Source: an uncultured Pelagimonas sp. (GTDB lineage: Bacteria; Pseudomonadota; Alphaproteobacteria; Rhodobacterales; Rhodobacteraceae). From it: a stretch of DNA of 64,000 nucleotides. The stretch covers positions 62,001-126,000 of the forward strand of contig CANMPP010000001.1 in NCBI GenBank assembly GCA_947499735.1, written 5' to 3'. The translations under genes and the position numbers were made by a program. Numbering within the stretch: the stretch's first letter is position 1; every line of letters starts with the position of its first letter. Below, in pieces: positions 18,608 through 27,693 of this stretch. Under the pieces are notes generated by a model, which ran no database searches, was not told where the DNA came from, and saw only the letters and a list, made by a program, of their open reading frames with translations.

Positions 18608-19573
18608 TTATGCGGCCAAACCGCGTGATCCAAGATCAAGGAAGCGCTTGCGACGATCTGCAACCAATTGCTTGCGGTCCTTACCATCAAGATCCTTCAA
18701 CATCCCAGAGATCGCGTTGCGAACGCTCTCAATGGCAGATTCGGGTGCACGATGTGCGCCACCCAGAGGTTCTTTGATGATTTGATCCGTGACGCCCAAT
18801 GCATATAGGTCTTGCGCGGTCAGGCGCAGCGCTTCGGCCGCTTCACGCATTTTTTCTGCGTTCTTCCAAAGGATCGAGGCACAGCCTTCTGGGGAAATCA
18901 CGGAATAGACTGAATGTTCCAGCATGGCCAATTTGTCAGCCGTTGCAAAAGCTACTGCGCCGCCTGATCCGCCTTCGCCGATCACAACCGATACCAAAGG
19001 CACGCCGATTTGCAGGCATTTTTCAGTGGATCGTGCGATCGCTTCAGACTGGCCGCGTTCTTCTGCGCCTTTGCCCGGATATGCGCCCATCGTATCAACG
19101 ATTGTAATAACGGGCAGGTTAAAGCGGTCTGCCATATCCATCAGGCGCACGGCTTTACGATAGCCTTCTGGGCGGGCCATCCCAAAATTGTGGTCGATCC
19201 GGCTTTGCGTGTCGCTGCCTTTTTCATGGCCAATGATAACAACTGGCTTATCGTCAAAACGCGCCAATCCACCCATGACGGCAAGATCTTCACCAAAGGC
19301 GCGATCACCAGCCAAGGGCGTGAATTCGGTAAACAGCGTTTCGATATAGTCGCGGCAGTTCGGGCGTTCTGGGTGGCGCGCGACCTGACATTTCTGCCAA
19401 GGTGTCAGCTTGCCATACAGTTCTGTCAAAAGGTCACCGGCCTTCTGATCCAATGCAGATGCTTCGGATTCGGTATTTACCTCATTGCCACTGCTTTCAG
19501 CCATGGCACGCAGTTCGGCGGCCTTGCCTTCAATTTCTGCCAGCGGTTTTTCAAAGTCGAGGTAATGTGTCAT
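18608..19573 (-). CDS. accA: Acetyl-CoA carboxylase, carboxyltransferase subunit alpha
   Basis: AccA with AccD transfers the carboxyl group from biotin to acetyl-CoA in the first step of fatty acid synthesis. The 321-residue product matches family length and has the N-terminal block [26 protein letters not shown], the oxyanion-hole glycines in [10 protein letters not shown], and [11 protein letters not shown]. The start at 19573 is preceded by CGGAG; the frame extends to 19648 with unrelated residues. No other acc gene lies in the window. Confidence 0.97.
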   Translation of the reverse strand: MTHYLDFEKPLAEIEGKAAELRAMAESSGNEVNTESEASALDQKAGDLLTELYGKLTPWQKCQVARHPERPNCRDYIETLFTEFTPLAGDRAFGEDLAVMGGLARFDDKPVVIIGHEKGSDTQSRIDHNFGMARPEGYRKAVRLMDMADRFNLPVITIVDTMGAYPGKGAEERGQSEAIARSTEKCLQIGVPLVSVVIGEGGSGGAVAFATADKLAMLEHSVYSVISPEGCASILWKNAEKMREAAEALRLTAQDLYALGVTDQIIKEPLGGAHRAPESAIESVRNAISGMLKDLDGKDRKQLVADRRKRFLDLGSRGLAA

Positions 19574-19695
19574 CTGCGGCTCCGGATCATTTGAACCTGC
19601 TATATGGCGCGAGATGACGCCGGATGCAATGGAGTAGCACATTAGCAAGATTTGTCAGGTTGTCTTCGCTTAGGCAGACAGGGAAGGAGACGATC

Positions 19696-20535
19696 ATGGC
19701 GGAACAATACGAAGACCGTTTGCGGCGGGTGATTCAATATATTTTTGACAATCCTGCTGGGGATCTATCTTTGGATGCTTTGGCTGATATTGCGGCGATG
19801 TCGCGGTTTCATTGGCACCGCGTGTTTGTGGCTATGACGGGTGAAACATGCGCGCAGGCCGTGCGGCGGGTGCGTGCATCGCGCGCGTCACATGATTTGG
19901 TGCAGGCCGATTTGTCCATGGATCAGATTGCGCAAGCATGTGGTTATGACAATCGACAAAGCTTTGACCGTCTCTTTCGAAAACAATTCGGCATTAGCCC
20001 CGCCGCCTTTCGCAAAGCGGGTCAGCTGGGGGTGGCCGAATTTATCTTGAGACAAGGAAATGAAGCGATGTTTGATGTCACTATCAAAGATCTGCCAAGC
20101 CAGCGCTTGGCAGGTATGCCCCACAAAGGGGCTTATATGGAAATTGGGCAGGTGTTTGAACAGCTTGCGGTTATAGCCAGTACACGCGGCCTCTGGCCAG
20201 AAATCTGTGGCATGGTTGGGGTCTATTATGATGATCCTGATGCGGTGGCAGAAAAGGACCTGAACAGTTTCGCGGGCCTAATATTGCCTGCGCCAGTCAA
20301 AATGCCCGATGATTGCAAAGAGCTTAGCCTAGCCGCTGGCCCGCATGCGGTTTTGACGTTCAAGGGCCCGTATTCGGGGCTGCGCGCGGCATATCAATAC
20401 CTGTTTGGGGCATGGTTGGCAGCGTCCGGACGCGAACCTGCCAGTGAACCCGTTTACGAGGTGTATCTTAATAATCCTCGCGAGGTGCCCCCAGAAGAAT
20501 TGTTGACCCAGATATGCTTGCCGCTGAAATCCTAA
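19696..20535 (+). CDS. AraC family regulator with GyrI-like ligand domain
   Basis: The 279-residue protein has an N-terminal AraC DNA-binding domain with two helix-turn-helix motifs (about residues 8-105; LSLDALADIAAMSRFHWHRVF and MDQIAQACGYDNRQSFDRLFRKQFG) and a C-terminal GyrI-like domain (about 120-279), as in the Rob/BmrR effector-binding fold. Such regulators respond to bulky or cationic compounds. GGAAGGAG precedes the ATG at 19696. Its end overlaps the stop of the convergent LysE gene by four bases. The target is unknown. Confidence 0.9.
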   Translation: MAEQYEDRLRRVIQYIFDNPAGDLSLDALADIAAMSRFHWHRVFVAMTGETCAQAVRRVRASRASHDLVQADLSMDQIAQACGYDNRQSFDRLFRKQFGISPAAFRKAGQLGVAEFILRQGNEAMFDVTIKDLPSQRLAGMPHKGAYMEIGQVFEQLAVIASTRGLWPEICGMVGVYYDDPDAVAEKDLNSFAGLILPAPVKMPDDCKELSLAAGPHAVLTFKGPYSGLRAAYQYLFGAWLAASGREPASEPVYEVYLNNPREVPPEELLTQICLPLKS

Positions 20536-21131
20536 TGGCTCAAGGCCAGTGTATAGGCCAATGAACCAATCAAAAGCGCCGCCATGCTCCAATTGAAAAT
20601 CTGCAGGCGGCGCGGGTTTGTAAGGTAAATCCGCAGCTTTACACCCAATAGCGTCCATGTATTTGTCGAAAAGCATCCGCAGATTACATAGGCCAGCACC
20701 ACGAATAGGATCGAACCAAGGTCCCGATCTGCTGCATAGATTGTGATGGCGCTTAGGGCCATTGCCCATGCTTTGGGGTTGACCCATTGAAATGCGCTGG
20801 CCTGAAGGAAGGTCAGCGGTTTGCCTGATGTGTTTCCTTCACCCGGCGCGCTGGCCTTGGTGATTTTCCAGGCCAACCAAAGCATGTAGGCGATAGATAT
20901 CGTTTTTAATGCAGGTTCAAGAATGGGCCAGGTGTCAAACAGTTGCATAATCCCCAACCCGACGCCAAAGGCCATAGCTGGAAAGCCTAGCCAGACACCG
21001 AAAATATGCGGCAGTGTGCGACGCCAGCCAAAATTCGCGCCCGAAGTCATGAGCATTAGGTTATTTGGGCCGGGTGTTCCGACACTGGCGAGGGCAAAGC
21101 CCATGAGGGCAAGAAAGATATCGAAAGTCAT
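20532..21131 (-). CDS. LysE family amino acid exporter
   Basis: A 199-residue inner-membrane protein with about six hydrophobic helices and the LysE/RhtB opening GTPGPNNLMLMTSGANFG near residues 18-35. The family exports amino acids and related compounds. It is divergent from an Lrp-type regulator gene with a 74-base shared promoter region, the standard pairing for this family, so it is probably induced by its substrate through that regulator. Confidence 0.9.
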   Translation of the reverse strand: MTFDIFLALMGFALASVGTPGPNNLMLMTSGANFGWRRTLPHIFGVWLGFPAMAFGVGLGIMQLFDTWPILEPALKTISIAYMLWLAWKITKASAPGEGNTSGKPLTFLQASAFQWVNPKAWAMALSAITIYAADRDLGSILFVVLAYVICGCFSTNTWTLLGVKLRIYLTNPRRLQIFNWSMAALLIGSLAYTLALSH

Positions 21132-21205
21132 GTCGCAATAATTGCGTTATTAATTCTGACGTGTCGTTGCAAAATCAGGCGTACTTTCGTATTTATCTGC
21201 AATAA

Positions 21206-21658
21206 ATGGCTGAAATTGACCAAATAGACCAAAAAATATTGCGTACGCTTTCTGCGGATGGGCGGATCAGCAATATTGCCCTTGCCGATCGGGTGGGGTT
21301 GTCACCCTCTGCCTGTTTGCGGCGTGTAACAGCGTTGGAAAAAGCGGGTGTTATTACGGGCTACCGTGCTGTGTTGTCGCCGGAAAAGATGGGTATCGGG
21401 TTTCTTGCCTATATGACGGTTGGCCTTTCCCAACATGACAAGGTGGCACAGGAAGCGTTCGAAAGGGCCATGCAGGCGGCACCTGAAGTGCGGGAATGCC
21501 ATAACATCACTGGAACTGTAGAATACTTATTGCGGATCGAGGCCCGCGATCTGGCGGCGTATAAATATTTCCACACTGAGGTGTTGGGCACGTTGCCTCA
21601 GCTGCGATCAATCACATCCTATGTGGTTATGGGGTCACCCAAGGATGAACGGATTTAG
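21206..21658 (+). CDS. Lrp/AsnC family transcriptional regulator
   Basis: A 150-residue Lrp-type protein: N-terminal helix-turn-helix (DQKILRTLSADGRISNIALADRVGLSPSACLRRV) and a C-terminal RAM domain starting near FLAYMTVGLS, which binds amino acids and forms octamers. It faces away from the LysE exporter gene and probably controls it. It also lies 255 bases upstream of the dgcN-dgcA block on the same strand, so a role there cannot be ruled out. Confidence 0.9.
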   Translation: MAEIDQIDQKILRTLSADGRISNIALADRVGLSPSACLRRVTALEKAGVITGYRAVLSPEKMGIGFLAYMTVGLSQHDKVAQEAFERAMQAAPEVRECHNITGTVEYLLRIEARDLAAYKYFHTEVLGTLPQLRSITSYVVMGSPKDERI

Positions 21659-21913
21659 ATTAAAATATATGCGCGTGTGCACTTTTTAATCTAAGGCAGT
21701 AAATTCGCTCAAACAAAGCCATCTTCGATTTTTCTTCGACAATCTCTACTAAGTGTCGAATATTCTTCGCTGTGGGTGGATTTTTAACGGATATTAAGAA
21801 ATTTCATTCTCTGCGAATCCCGTCATCTTAATCCTTAAGTGACCCAAAGGCACCTAAATAGGGCCGTTCATGGGCATCTTTGACAACGCATTAGAATTCA
21901 CAGGACCACTGTC
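21659..21913 (+). other. Leader region in front of dgcN
   Basis: No gene is visible in these 255 bases. The middle is AT-rich (about 21700-21800) and should carry the dgcN promoter. I cannot name an operator with confidence. Confidence 0.35.
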
Positions 21914-22915
21914 ATGATCCAGACACCTTATCTTCTCTTCCTCGGCGACGCGCCTGACCAATTGGCAGCAAAAGTAGCGCAAGGTATCAAAGACTGGCGT
22001 CCAGACAACTGCGTGGGCCAATACCGTATGGATGGCTGCAAAGCAGATGTCGGGATCAAGGACCTAACGTTGAAAGAAGCTTATGCCGCAGGCGCACGCA
22101 CATTGGTCGTTGGTGTGGCCAACCGTGGTGGTGTGATTTCGCCAGCATGGAAAAAGGTTCTGATCGCAGCGCTGGAAGAAGGTTTCGACATCGCGTCAGG
22201 CCTGCACAACCTGCTGTCCGACGAAGAAGATTTGGTTGCCAAAGCCGCTGAGCTGGGCCGCACATTGCATGACGTGCGTATTCCAACAGTCGATTATCCG
22301 ATTGCCAATGGTCTAAAGCGCAAAGGCAAGCGTATGTTGGCCGTCGGCACAGATTGTTCCGCAGGCAAAATGTACACGGCTCTGGCAGTGGACAAAGCGC
22401 TGACAGAAATGGGTCAGAAATCCACATTCCGCGCGACGGGTCAGACAGGCATTCTGATCACAGGCGATGGTGTGCCATTGGACGCAGTGATTGCCGACTT
22501 TATGGCGGGATCTGTGGAATATCTGACACCAGACAATGATGAAGATCACTGGGACATCATCGAAGGGCAGGGATCGCTGTATCACGTGTCGTATTCCGGC
22601 GTGACGTTGGCATTGATCCATGGCGGTCAACCAGATGCGTTGATCCTGTGTCACGAACCAACACGCGAACACATGCGTGGTCTGCCAACATACAAACTGC
22701 CATCCCTGCAAGAGGTGCGCGATACAGCGCTGACATTGGCGAAGGTTGGTAACCCGGCCTGTAAAGTGGTCGGTGTTTCCATCAACACCCAGCACCTTTC
22801 AGAAGACGAGGCCGCAGCCTATTGCGCACAAGTCGAAGAAGAACTGGGCCTGCCAACAGTAGACCCATTCCGTCACGGTGCACAGCGTCTGGCAGCAGCA
22901 TTGGTTGCGCTGTAA
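21914..22915 (+). CDS. dgcN: D-glutamate N-acetyltransferase DgcN (DUF1611)
   Basis: The 333-residue protein covers DUF1611: an N-terminal domain (to about residue 120) and a C-terminal P-loop domain with GTDCSAGK at 145-152. DgcN acetylates D-glutamate to N-acetyl-D-glutamate; its partner DgcA then racemises the product. The dgcA gene follows directly, which is the arrangement described for D-glutamate catabolism in marine bacteria. Conserved blocks EGQGSLYHVSYSGVTLALIHG and DALILCHEPTREHMRG are present. The acceptor specificity is inferred from the pairing. Confidence 0.9.
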   Translation: MIQTPYLLFLGDAPDQLAAKVAQGIKDWRPDNCVGQYRMDGCKADVGIKDLTLKEAYAAGARTLVVGVANRGGVISPAWKKVLIAALEEGFDIASGLHNLLSDEEDLVAKAAELGRTLHDVRIPTVDYPIANGLKRKGKRMLAVGTDCSAGKMYTALAVDKALTEMGQKSTFRATGQTGILITGDGVPLDAVIADFMAGSVEYLTPDNDEDHWDIIEGQGSLYHVSYSGVTLALIHGGQPDALILCHEPTREHMRGLPTYKLPSLQEVRDTALTLAKVGNPACKVVGVSINTQHLSEDEAAAYCAQVEEELGLPTVDPFRHGAQRLAAALVAL

Positions 22916-22951
22916 GCACAGCGCAACACACCGCAACAACGGGAACATCCG

Positions 22952-23914
22952 ATGATTACTGTACAACATCAGGCCTTCAAACTGGCGCAGGTCTTTACGA
23001 TCTCGCGCGGCAGTCGGACAGAGGTCAAGGTCACAACCGTCTCAATCACGCGCGATGGTGTGACAGGATGGGGCGAATGCACGCCCTATCCACGTTACGA
23101 TGAAACCGCGGACAGCGTCGAGGCGCTGATCCGCTCCTTGCCGGAAAACATCACCCGTACCGAGTTGCAAGAGGCCTTGCCAGCAGGTGCGGCCCGCAAT
23201 GCTGTGGATTGCGCGTTGTGGGATTTAGAAGCGAAAACTGCTGGCAAACGTGTGTGGGAAATCGCAGGCCTGCCAGCGCCCAAACCGGTGCAAACGGTCT
23301 ATACGATTTCATTGGCTGACCCAGATGAAATGAAATCCAACGCGGCCAAGAACAACTTTCGTCCGATCCTGAAGGTCAAATTGGGCACGCCCGATGACCT
23401 GCCTCGGTTGGAAGCGGTCCGCGAGGGTGCGCCAGATCCGGCGATTGTGTTGGACGCGAATGAAGGGTGGACGGCGGACGTCTATTCTGATCTTGCACCG
23501 CATCTCAAACGTCTGGGCGTGACGATGGTTGAACAACCTTTGCCGTCCTCTGATGATGCGGCCTTGATGGGCTTGGATCGCCCGGTTCCGGTTTGCGCGG
23601 ATGAAAGCGCACATGATCGGTCCACACTGGAAACGTTGAAAGGCAAATACGATATCGTCAATATCAAGCTGGATAAAACCGGTGGTTTGACAGAAGCGTT
23701 GGCACTGCGTGACGCCGCACAGGCGATGGGTTTCCAAACCATGATGGGCTGCATGATGGGATCGTCTTTGGCGATGGCACCGGGTGTGATTGGGGCACAG
23801 GGCTGCGTTGTGGTCGATCTTGATGCGCCGCTCTTGCTGGCAGAAGATCGCGAAGTGCCATTGTTCTATGATGACGCAGGCGTGCACCCGTCCAAGCCTG
23901 CGCTTTGGGGATAA
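22952..23914 (+). CDS. dgcA: N-acetyl-D-glutamate racemase DgcA (enolase superfamily)
   Basis: A 320-residue enolase-superfamily enzyme of the dipeptide-epimerase type. The catalytic lysine pair is visible as LKVKLG near residue 137 and NIKLDKTGG near residue 235, and the metal ligands as LDANEGW, VEQPLP and CADES. With DgcN it turns D-glutamate into N-acetyl-L-glutamate. Older annotation names this family L-Ala-D/L-Glu epimerase, which would also suit peptidoglycan recycling; the DgcN neighbour favours the racemase. The phosphoesterase gene begins four bases after the stop. Confidence 0.9.
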   Translation: MITVQHQAFKLAQVFTISRGSRTEVKVTTVSITRDGVTGWGECTPYPRYDETADSVEALIRSLPENITRTELQEALPAGAARNAVDCALWDLEAKTAGKRVWEIAGLPAPKPVQTVYTISLADPDEMKSNAAKNNFRPILKVKLGTPDDLPRLEAVREGAPDPAIVLDANEGWTADVYSDLAPHLKRLGVTMVEQPLPSSDDAALMGLDRPVPVCADESAHDRSTLETLKGKYDIVNIKLDKTGGLTEALALRDAAQAMGFQTMMGCMMGSSLAMAPGVIGAQGCVVVDLDAPLLLAEDREVPLFYDDAGVHPSKPALWG

Positions 23915-23918
23915 TCCG

Positions 23919-24659
23919 ATGCGTGTTGCCGTCTTTGCTGATGTGCATGGCAATGCAGATGCGCTAGAGGCGGTTTTGGCCGAGATCGATGCGGCCAAAC
24001 CAGATCTGATCTGCAATCTTGGCGATGTGTTCAGCGGACCGTTGGATCCGGCGGGTGTGGCCGACATTTTGTTGGCACGCCCTGATATCCAGACCGTACG
24101 CGGCAATCATGATCGCTATCTGATCACAAAAGATCGCGCTGATTTGGGCCTGACCGATCTCGTCACATATGACGCGCTGGGCGCGGCGGTGTTCGATTGG
24201 ATACGTGTCTTGCCGGAACAGCTGATCCTTGATGATCTGTTCTTCTGTCACGCCACACCCCAAGACGACAACACGTATTGGTTGGAAACAGTTACGCCGG
24301 AGGGGCAGGTTGCGCCACGCCCGATGTCCGATGTTGTCGACTGGGCGCAAGGGATCGCGCAGCGTGTCATCCTATGTGGCCACACACATTTGCCCCGGTT
24401 GGTTCATCTGCCGGATGGTCGGATGATCCTCAACCCCGGCTCTGTTGGCTGCCCGGCCTATGATGACGACCTGCCTGCCCCCCATGTGGTCGAAAATGGC
24501 ACGCCGCACGCGTCCTGGGCCATGTTGGATATGGCCGACACACCAAAGGTTGCGTTTTACCGCACGCCTTATGACACAACCCGCATGACACAAGCGGCAT
24601 TAGACTATGGTCGCCCTGCATGGGCCACGGCCGTCTCTACGGGTTGGTTGCACAAATGA
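23919..24659 (+). CDS. Metallophosphoesterase (YfcE/calcineurin-like)
   Basis: A 246-residue single-domain metallophosphoesterase. Metal-binding blocks are in order: FADVHGN (residues 5-11), NLGDVFSGP, the signature RGNHDRY, FCHATPQDD, and CGHTHLP. The ATG at 23919 is four bases past dgcA, so it is in the same transcript. The natural substrate is unknown; such enzymes cleave phosphodiesters, phosphomonoesters or nucleotides. Why it lies between D-glutamate enzymes and a D-amino-acid transaminase is not obvious from the sequence. Confidence 0.9.
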   Translation: MRVAVFADVHGNADALEAVLAEIDAAKPDLICNLGDVFSGPLDPAGVADILLARPDIQTVRGNHDRYLITKDRADLGLTDLVTYDALGAAVFDWIRVLPEQLILDDLFFCHATPQDDNTYWLETVTPEGQVAPRPMSDVVDWAQGIAQRVILCGHTHLPRLVHLPDGRMILNPGSVGCPAYDDDLPAPHVVENGTPHASWAMLDMADTPKVAFYRTPYDTTRMTQAALDYGRPAWATAVSTGWLHK

Positions 24660-24721
24660 CCCCTTGACGCTGCGGCGGCAAGGCGGGAAACCGTTAATCA
24701 AATTTTAATAGGAGCACAGAC

Positions 24722-25585
24722 ATGTCCCGCACCGTTTACGTCAATGGCGAATACCTGCCAGAAGAAGAGGCCAAAATCTCAATCTTTGACCGTGCCTTCC
24801 TGATGGCTGATGGCGTGTATGAGGTCACTTCCGTTCTTGGTGGCAAGTTGATCGATTTCGAAGGTCATGCTGTACGTCTGCAACGCTCGATGACTGAACT
24901 GGAGATGGTTGCGCCTTGCACCAAGGAAGAGCTGCTGGAAATCCACCGTGAATTGGTCAAGCTGAATGAAATCGAAGATGGCTTGATCTATCTTCAGGTC
25001 ACGCGTGGCTCGGCCGGTGATCGCGACTTTATGTTCCCCGATCCCGAAACGACCAAGCCGACAATCGTTTTGTTCACACAGAATAAACCGGGCTTGGCGA
25101 ACAGCCCTGCCGTTCAAAACGGTCTCAAGATCATTTCTATCGATGACATCCGCTGGGGACGTCGCGACATCAAAACCACGCAACTTCTTTATCCGTCAAT
25201 GGGCAAAATGGCGGCGAAGAAAGCGGGTTGCGATGATGCATGGATGATTGAGGATGGTTTCGTAACCGAAGGCACATCCAACAATGCTTATTTCATCAAG
25301 GGCAACAAAATCGTGACCCGTGCCTTGTCCACAGACATTTTGCACGGCATCACCCGTGCAGCGGTCCTACGTTTTGCGCAAGAGGCGCAGATGGAAGTTG
25401 AAGAACGCAACTTTACGATCGAAGAAGCGCAGGCAGCTGACGAAGCCTTTGTGACATCTGCATCAACATTTGTTATGCCAGTTGTCGAAATTGACGGCAA
25501 AGCGATCGGTGATGGCGCACCGGGTTCAAAAGCCCTAAGGTTGCGTGAAATCTATCTGGATGAAAGCCTAAAAGCCGCGATCTAA
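24722..25585 (+). CDS. dat: D-amino-acid transaminase
   Basis: A 287-residue fold-type IV PLP enzyme. The start MSRTVYVNGEYLPEEEAKISIFDRAF is characteristic, Lys151 in RRDIKTTQLL is the Schiff-base lysine, and EDGFVTEGTSNN holds phosphate-binding residues. Dat exchanges amino groups between D-amino acids, typically D-alanine and 2-oxoglutarate to D-glutamate. Placed 62 bases after the phosphoesterase with AGGAG before its ATG, it can feed D-glutamate into the DgcN-DgcA route, which fits growth on D-amino acids from peptidoglycan. Confidence 0.93.
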   Translation: MSRTVYVNGEYLPEEEAKISIFDRAFLMADGVYEVTSVLGGKLIDFEGHAVRLQRSMTELEMVAPCTKEELLEIHRELVKLNEIEDGLIYLQVTRGSAGDRDFMFPDPETTKPTIVLFTQNKPGLANSPAVQNGLKIISIDDIRWGRRDIKTTQLLYPSMGKMAAKKAGCDDAWMIEDGFVTEGTSNNAYFIKGNKIVTRALSTDILHGITRAAVLRFAQEAQMEVEERNFTIEEAQAADEAFVTSASTFVMPVVEIDGKAIGDGAPGSKALRLREIYLDESLKAAI

Positions 25586-25608
25586 GCAAGCCAAGGGAGG
25601 GGCGGGGC

Positions 25609-27693
25609 ATGCGCGATTTCTTTGCCATCCTCGCCATCATTCTGGCGGTTGTCACTTTGGGCATCTTTCAGTTGCCCGAAGAAAACGCCCTGATCAGCGC
25701 TGGGATCAAGGCAGAAGCGGAAGGTCTGGTCTATCAGGCCAAACATCCGCTGTCAGTCGCCGTAGAGCGCAGCGTGATTACCGTGTCTGGCCGCGTCGAA
25801 AGCGAGGCTGAAGCGCAAGCGATCATTGCAGACCTTTCCAAAATCGACAGCGTCAAAAATGTGCGCAGTGATTTGCGCATCCTGCCCAATGCGACACCCT
25901 TCGTCTTTGGTATCGAGAAAACACCAGAAACGATATCTTTTCATGGCCATGTCGAAGCGCTGGAACAGGTTACCGAATTGGACGCGCTGTTTGGCGTAGA
26001 ATCTGGGCTGACTGTTGCAACGGGCCGCCCTGACACTGCATGGCGCGGGGTTGCAGTGCGCGCGGCTGAGGTCGTTAAGCAGCTGCAATCAGGTCGCATG
26101 GATTTGGTGGATCATAGCCTACAGATCACCGGTGACGTGCTTTTGCCCCGCGATAAAGCCACGCTTGAGGCCCAGTTGGCCGACCTGCCTGAAGGTTACA
26201 GTGCAACAGTGGACATCACAGCCTTGGATGATGGCCAGCCTTACCGATTGCGCATCATGCGTGATCCCTTGATGGGGTTGCGGATTTGGGGAAAATTACC
26301 GCCAGATTGGGATGCCAGTGATCTAGAAACACTTGGTCCAATCAACAGCTTAGATATTCGTAAAGCTCCACAACCTCTCTATGCACCGGGCTTTGAAGAG
26401 GCTGTGGATCTGCTATTGCCTTTGATGCAAGATACAGAATTCATGGCGGACCTAGTGATATCAAACGGATATGTTTCGCTCGCTGCTGGGCCTCTCAATG
26501 CGGATCAGCTGGCCGATATCCAATCCTTAGCGCAGCGTTTGCCGTCCCATATCGGTGTGGATTTGGCGCTGATCCCCGTAGATACCGGCGATGGGTTGCA
26601 TATTGAACTGGTGTGGGATGGCGAAACGCTACAGGCTGCTGGCCGCGTTCCAGCGGATTTTGATGCCCCTGCGCTGAGTGATCGGCTGGGTATGCCATTG
26701 ACGCAAACCCTGACAAAAAGCCCATATCCTGATCTGTCTGATTGGCAATCTGGGGTTTCAACCACCGCGAGGGCCTTGGCGTTTTTGGAAAATGGCACGC
26801 TGACATATGATGGTGAAACCACCACCCTGCGAGGAACGGCGTTGAACCCCAGTAAACGGCGCGCGGCTATGGCGGTACTAGGAACCGGTGTTCAATCCGA
26901 TATCCAATTGATCGATGATGGTAGCCCCCCAAGCTTTGAACTGGTCTATGATCCCGCGCGTGGTGCATCTGTTGAGGGCAAGTTGCCACATGGATTGTCG
27001 CCTGATGCGATGGCCGGGGCATTTGGATTGAGCGAAATCCGTGCACGGGTCCGCGCTGCGCCGCAAGGTCAAGGGGATGATGTTATGGCAGCCCTCAGCG
27101 TTTTGGCACCTCATATGGAGTTTTGGGATCACATTGCGCTGTCTTTTGACATGGATGGCATCCAACTGATGGCTGGCGCGCAGCCCGGTATTGATCTTGA
27201 TCAGCTGGCAGAGGTGATCGCGCCGATGCCGAACTCCGTCACTTTTGACCTAGTTTCAGCGCCTGCGCCTTATAGCGGAACACGCCGCGTCCATGTGGTG
27301 ACGGGTGATGCCCAAATCTTTGCAGGTGGTTTTTGGGTGCCAGAGCTACCGGTGCAATTGAACGTAGACAGCTGCACGATTGAGGCGGGTTTGATGCCTA
27401 ATATTCCTTTCGCGCCGCGCAGCTTTGCCCTTGGGCTGGACGCTGCATTGCCTATGAACCATCTTACAGCGTTGGCGCGGGCCTGTCTGGATTTGGCTGG
27501 ACTGCGATTAGAGATCGAAGGTCGTGCGAATACCGCGTCTGTGGATGTATTAAACCCCCAGCTTGGTCGCCGCCGCGCCGATGCCATTCGCCGCGAATTG
27601 ATCGCGCGTGGGTTTGATGGATCTCATATTCGTGCGAAATCGGGGCAGGCGGGCGCACAAGAAAGCATTGCCTATCGGTTTTCACAACCGTGA
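25609..27693 (+). CDS. Large exported protein with repeated BON-like modules and an OmpA-like C-terminus
   Basis: A 694-residue protein with one N-terminal hydrophobic segment (about residues 5-20) that is a signal anchor or signal peptide. A BON-like unit (SVAVERSVITVSGRVESEAEAQAI) follows near residue 48. The middle, residues 100-560, repeats a module about 125 residues long, in which a strand pair xLRIxxDPxxGLxIxGKLP is followed by a second unit containing ALNP-type turns. The last 110 residues resemble an OmpA peptidoglycan-binding domain (EIEGRANTASVDVLNPQLGRRRADAIRREL) but lack the classic ENRRVE end. It probably spans the periplasm and touches the cell wall. Confidence 0.8.
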   Translation: MRDFFAILAIILAVVTLGIFQLPEENALISAGIKAEAEGLVYQAKHPLSVAVERSVITVSGRVESEAEAQAIIADLSKIDSVKNVRSDLRILPNATPFVFGIEKTPETISFHGHVEALEQVTELDALFGVESGLTVATGRPDTAWRGVAVRAAEVVKQLQSGRMDLVDHSLQITGDVLLPRDKATLEAQLADLPEGYSATVDITALDDGQPYRLRIMRDPLMGLRIWGKLPPDWDASDLETLGPINSLDIRKAPQPLYAPGFEEAVDLLLPLMQDTEFMADLVISNGYVSLAAGPLNADQLADIQSLAQRLPSHIGVDLALIPVDTGDGLHIELVWDGETLQAAGRVPADFDAPALSDRLGMPLTQTLTKSPYPDLSDWQSGVSTTARALAFLENGTLTYDGETTTLRGTALNPSKRRAAMAVLGTGVQSDIQLIDDGSPPSFELVYDPARGASVEGKLPHGLSPDAMAGAFGLSEIRARVRAAPQGQGDDVMAALSVLAPHMEFWDHIALSFDMDGIQLMAGAQPGIDLDQLAEVIAPMPNSVTFDLVSAPAPYSGTRRVHVVTGDAQIFAGGFWVPELPVQLNVDSCTIEAGLMPNIPFAPRSFALGLDAALPMNHLTALARACLDLAGLRLEIEGRANTASVDVLNPQLGRRRADAIRRELIARGFDGSHIRAKSGQAGAQESIAYRFSQP

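Noticed and set aside
22952-23914. L-Ala-D/L-Glu epimerase for peptidoglycan recycling
   Set aside because: The fold would allow it, but the directly adjacent dgcN points to N-acetyl-D-glutamate racemase, so I kept the other name as an alternative only.
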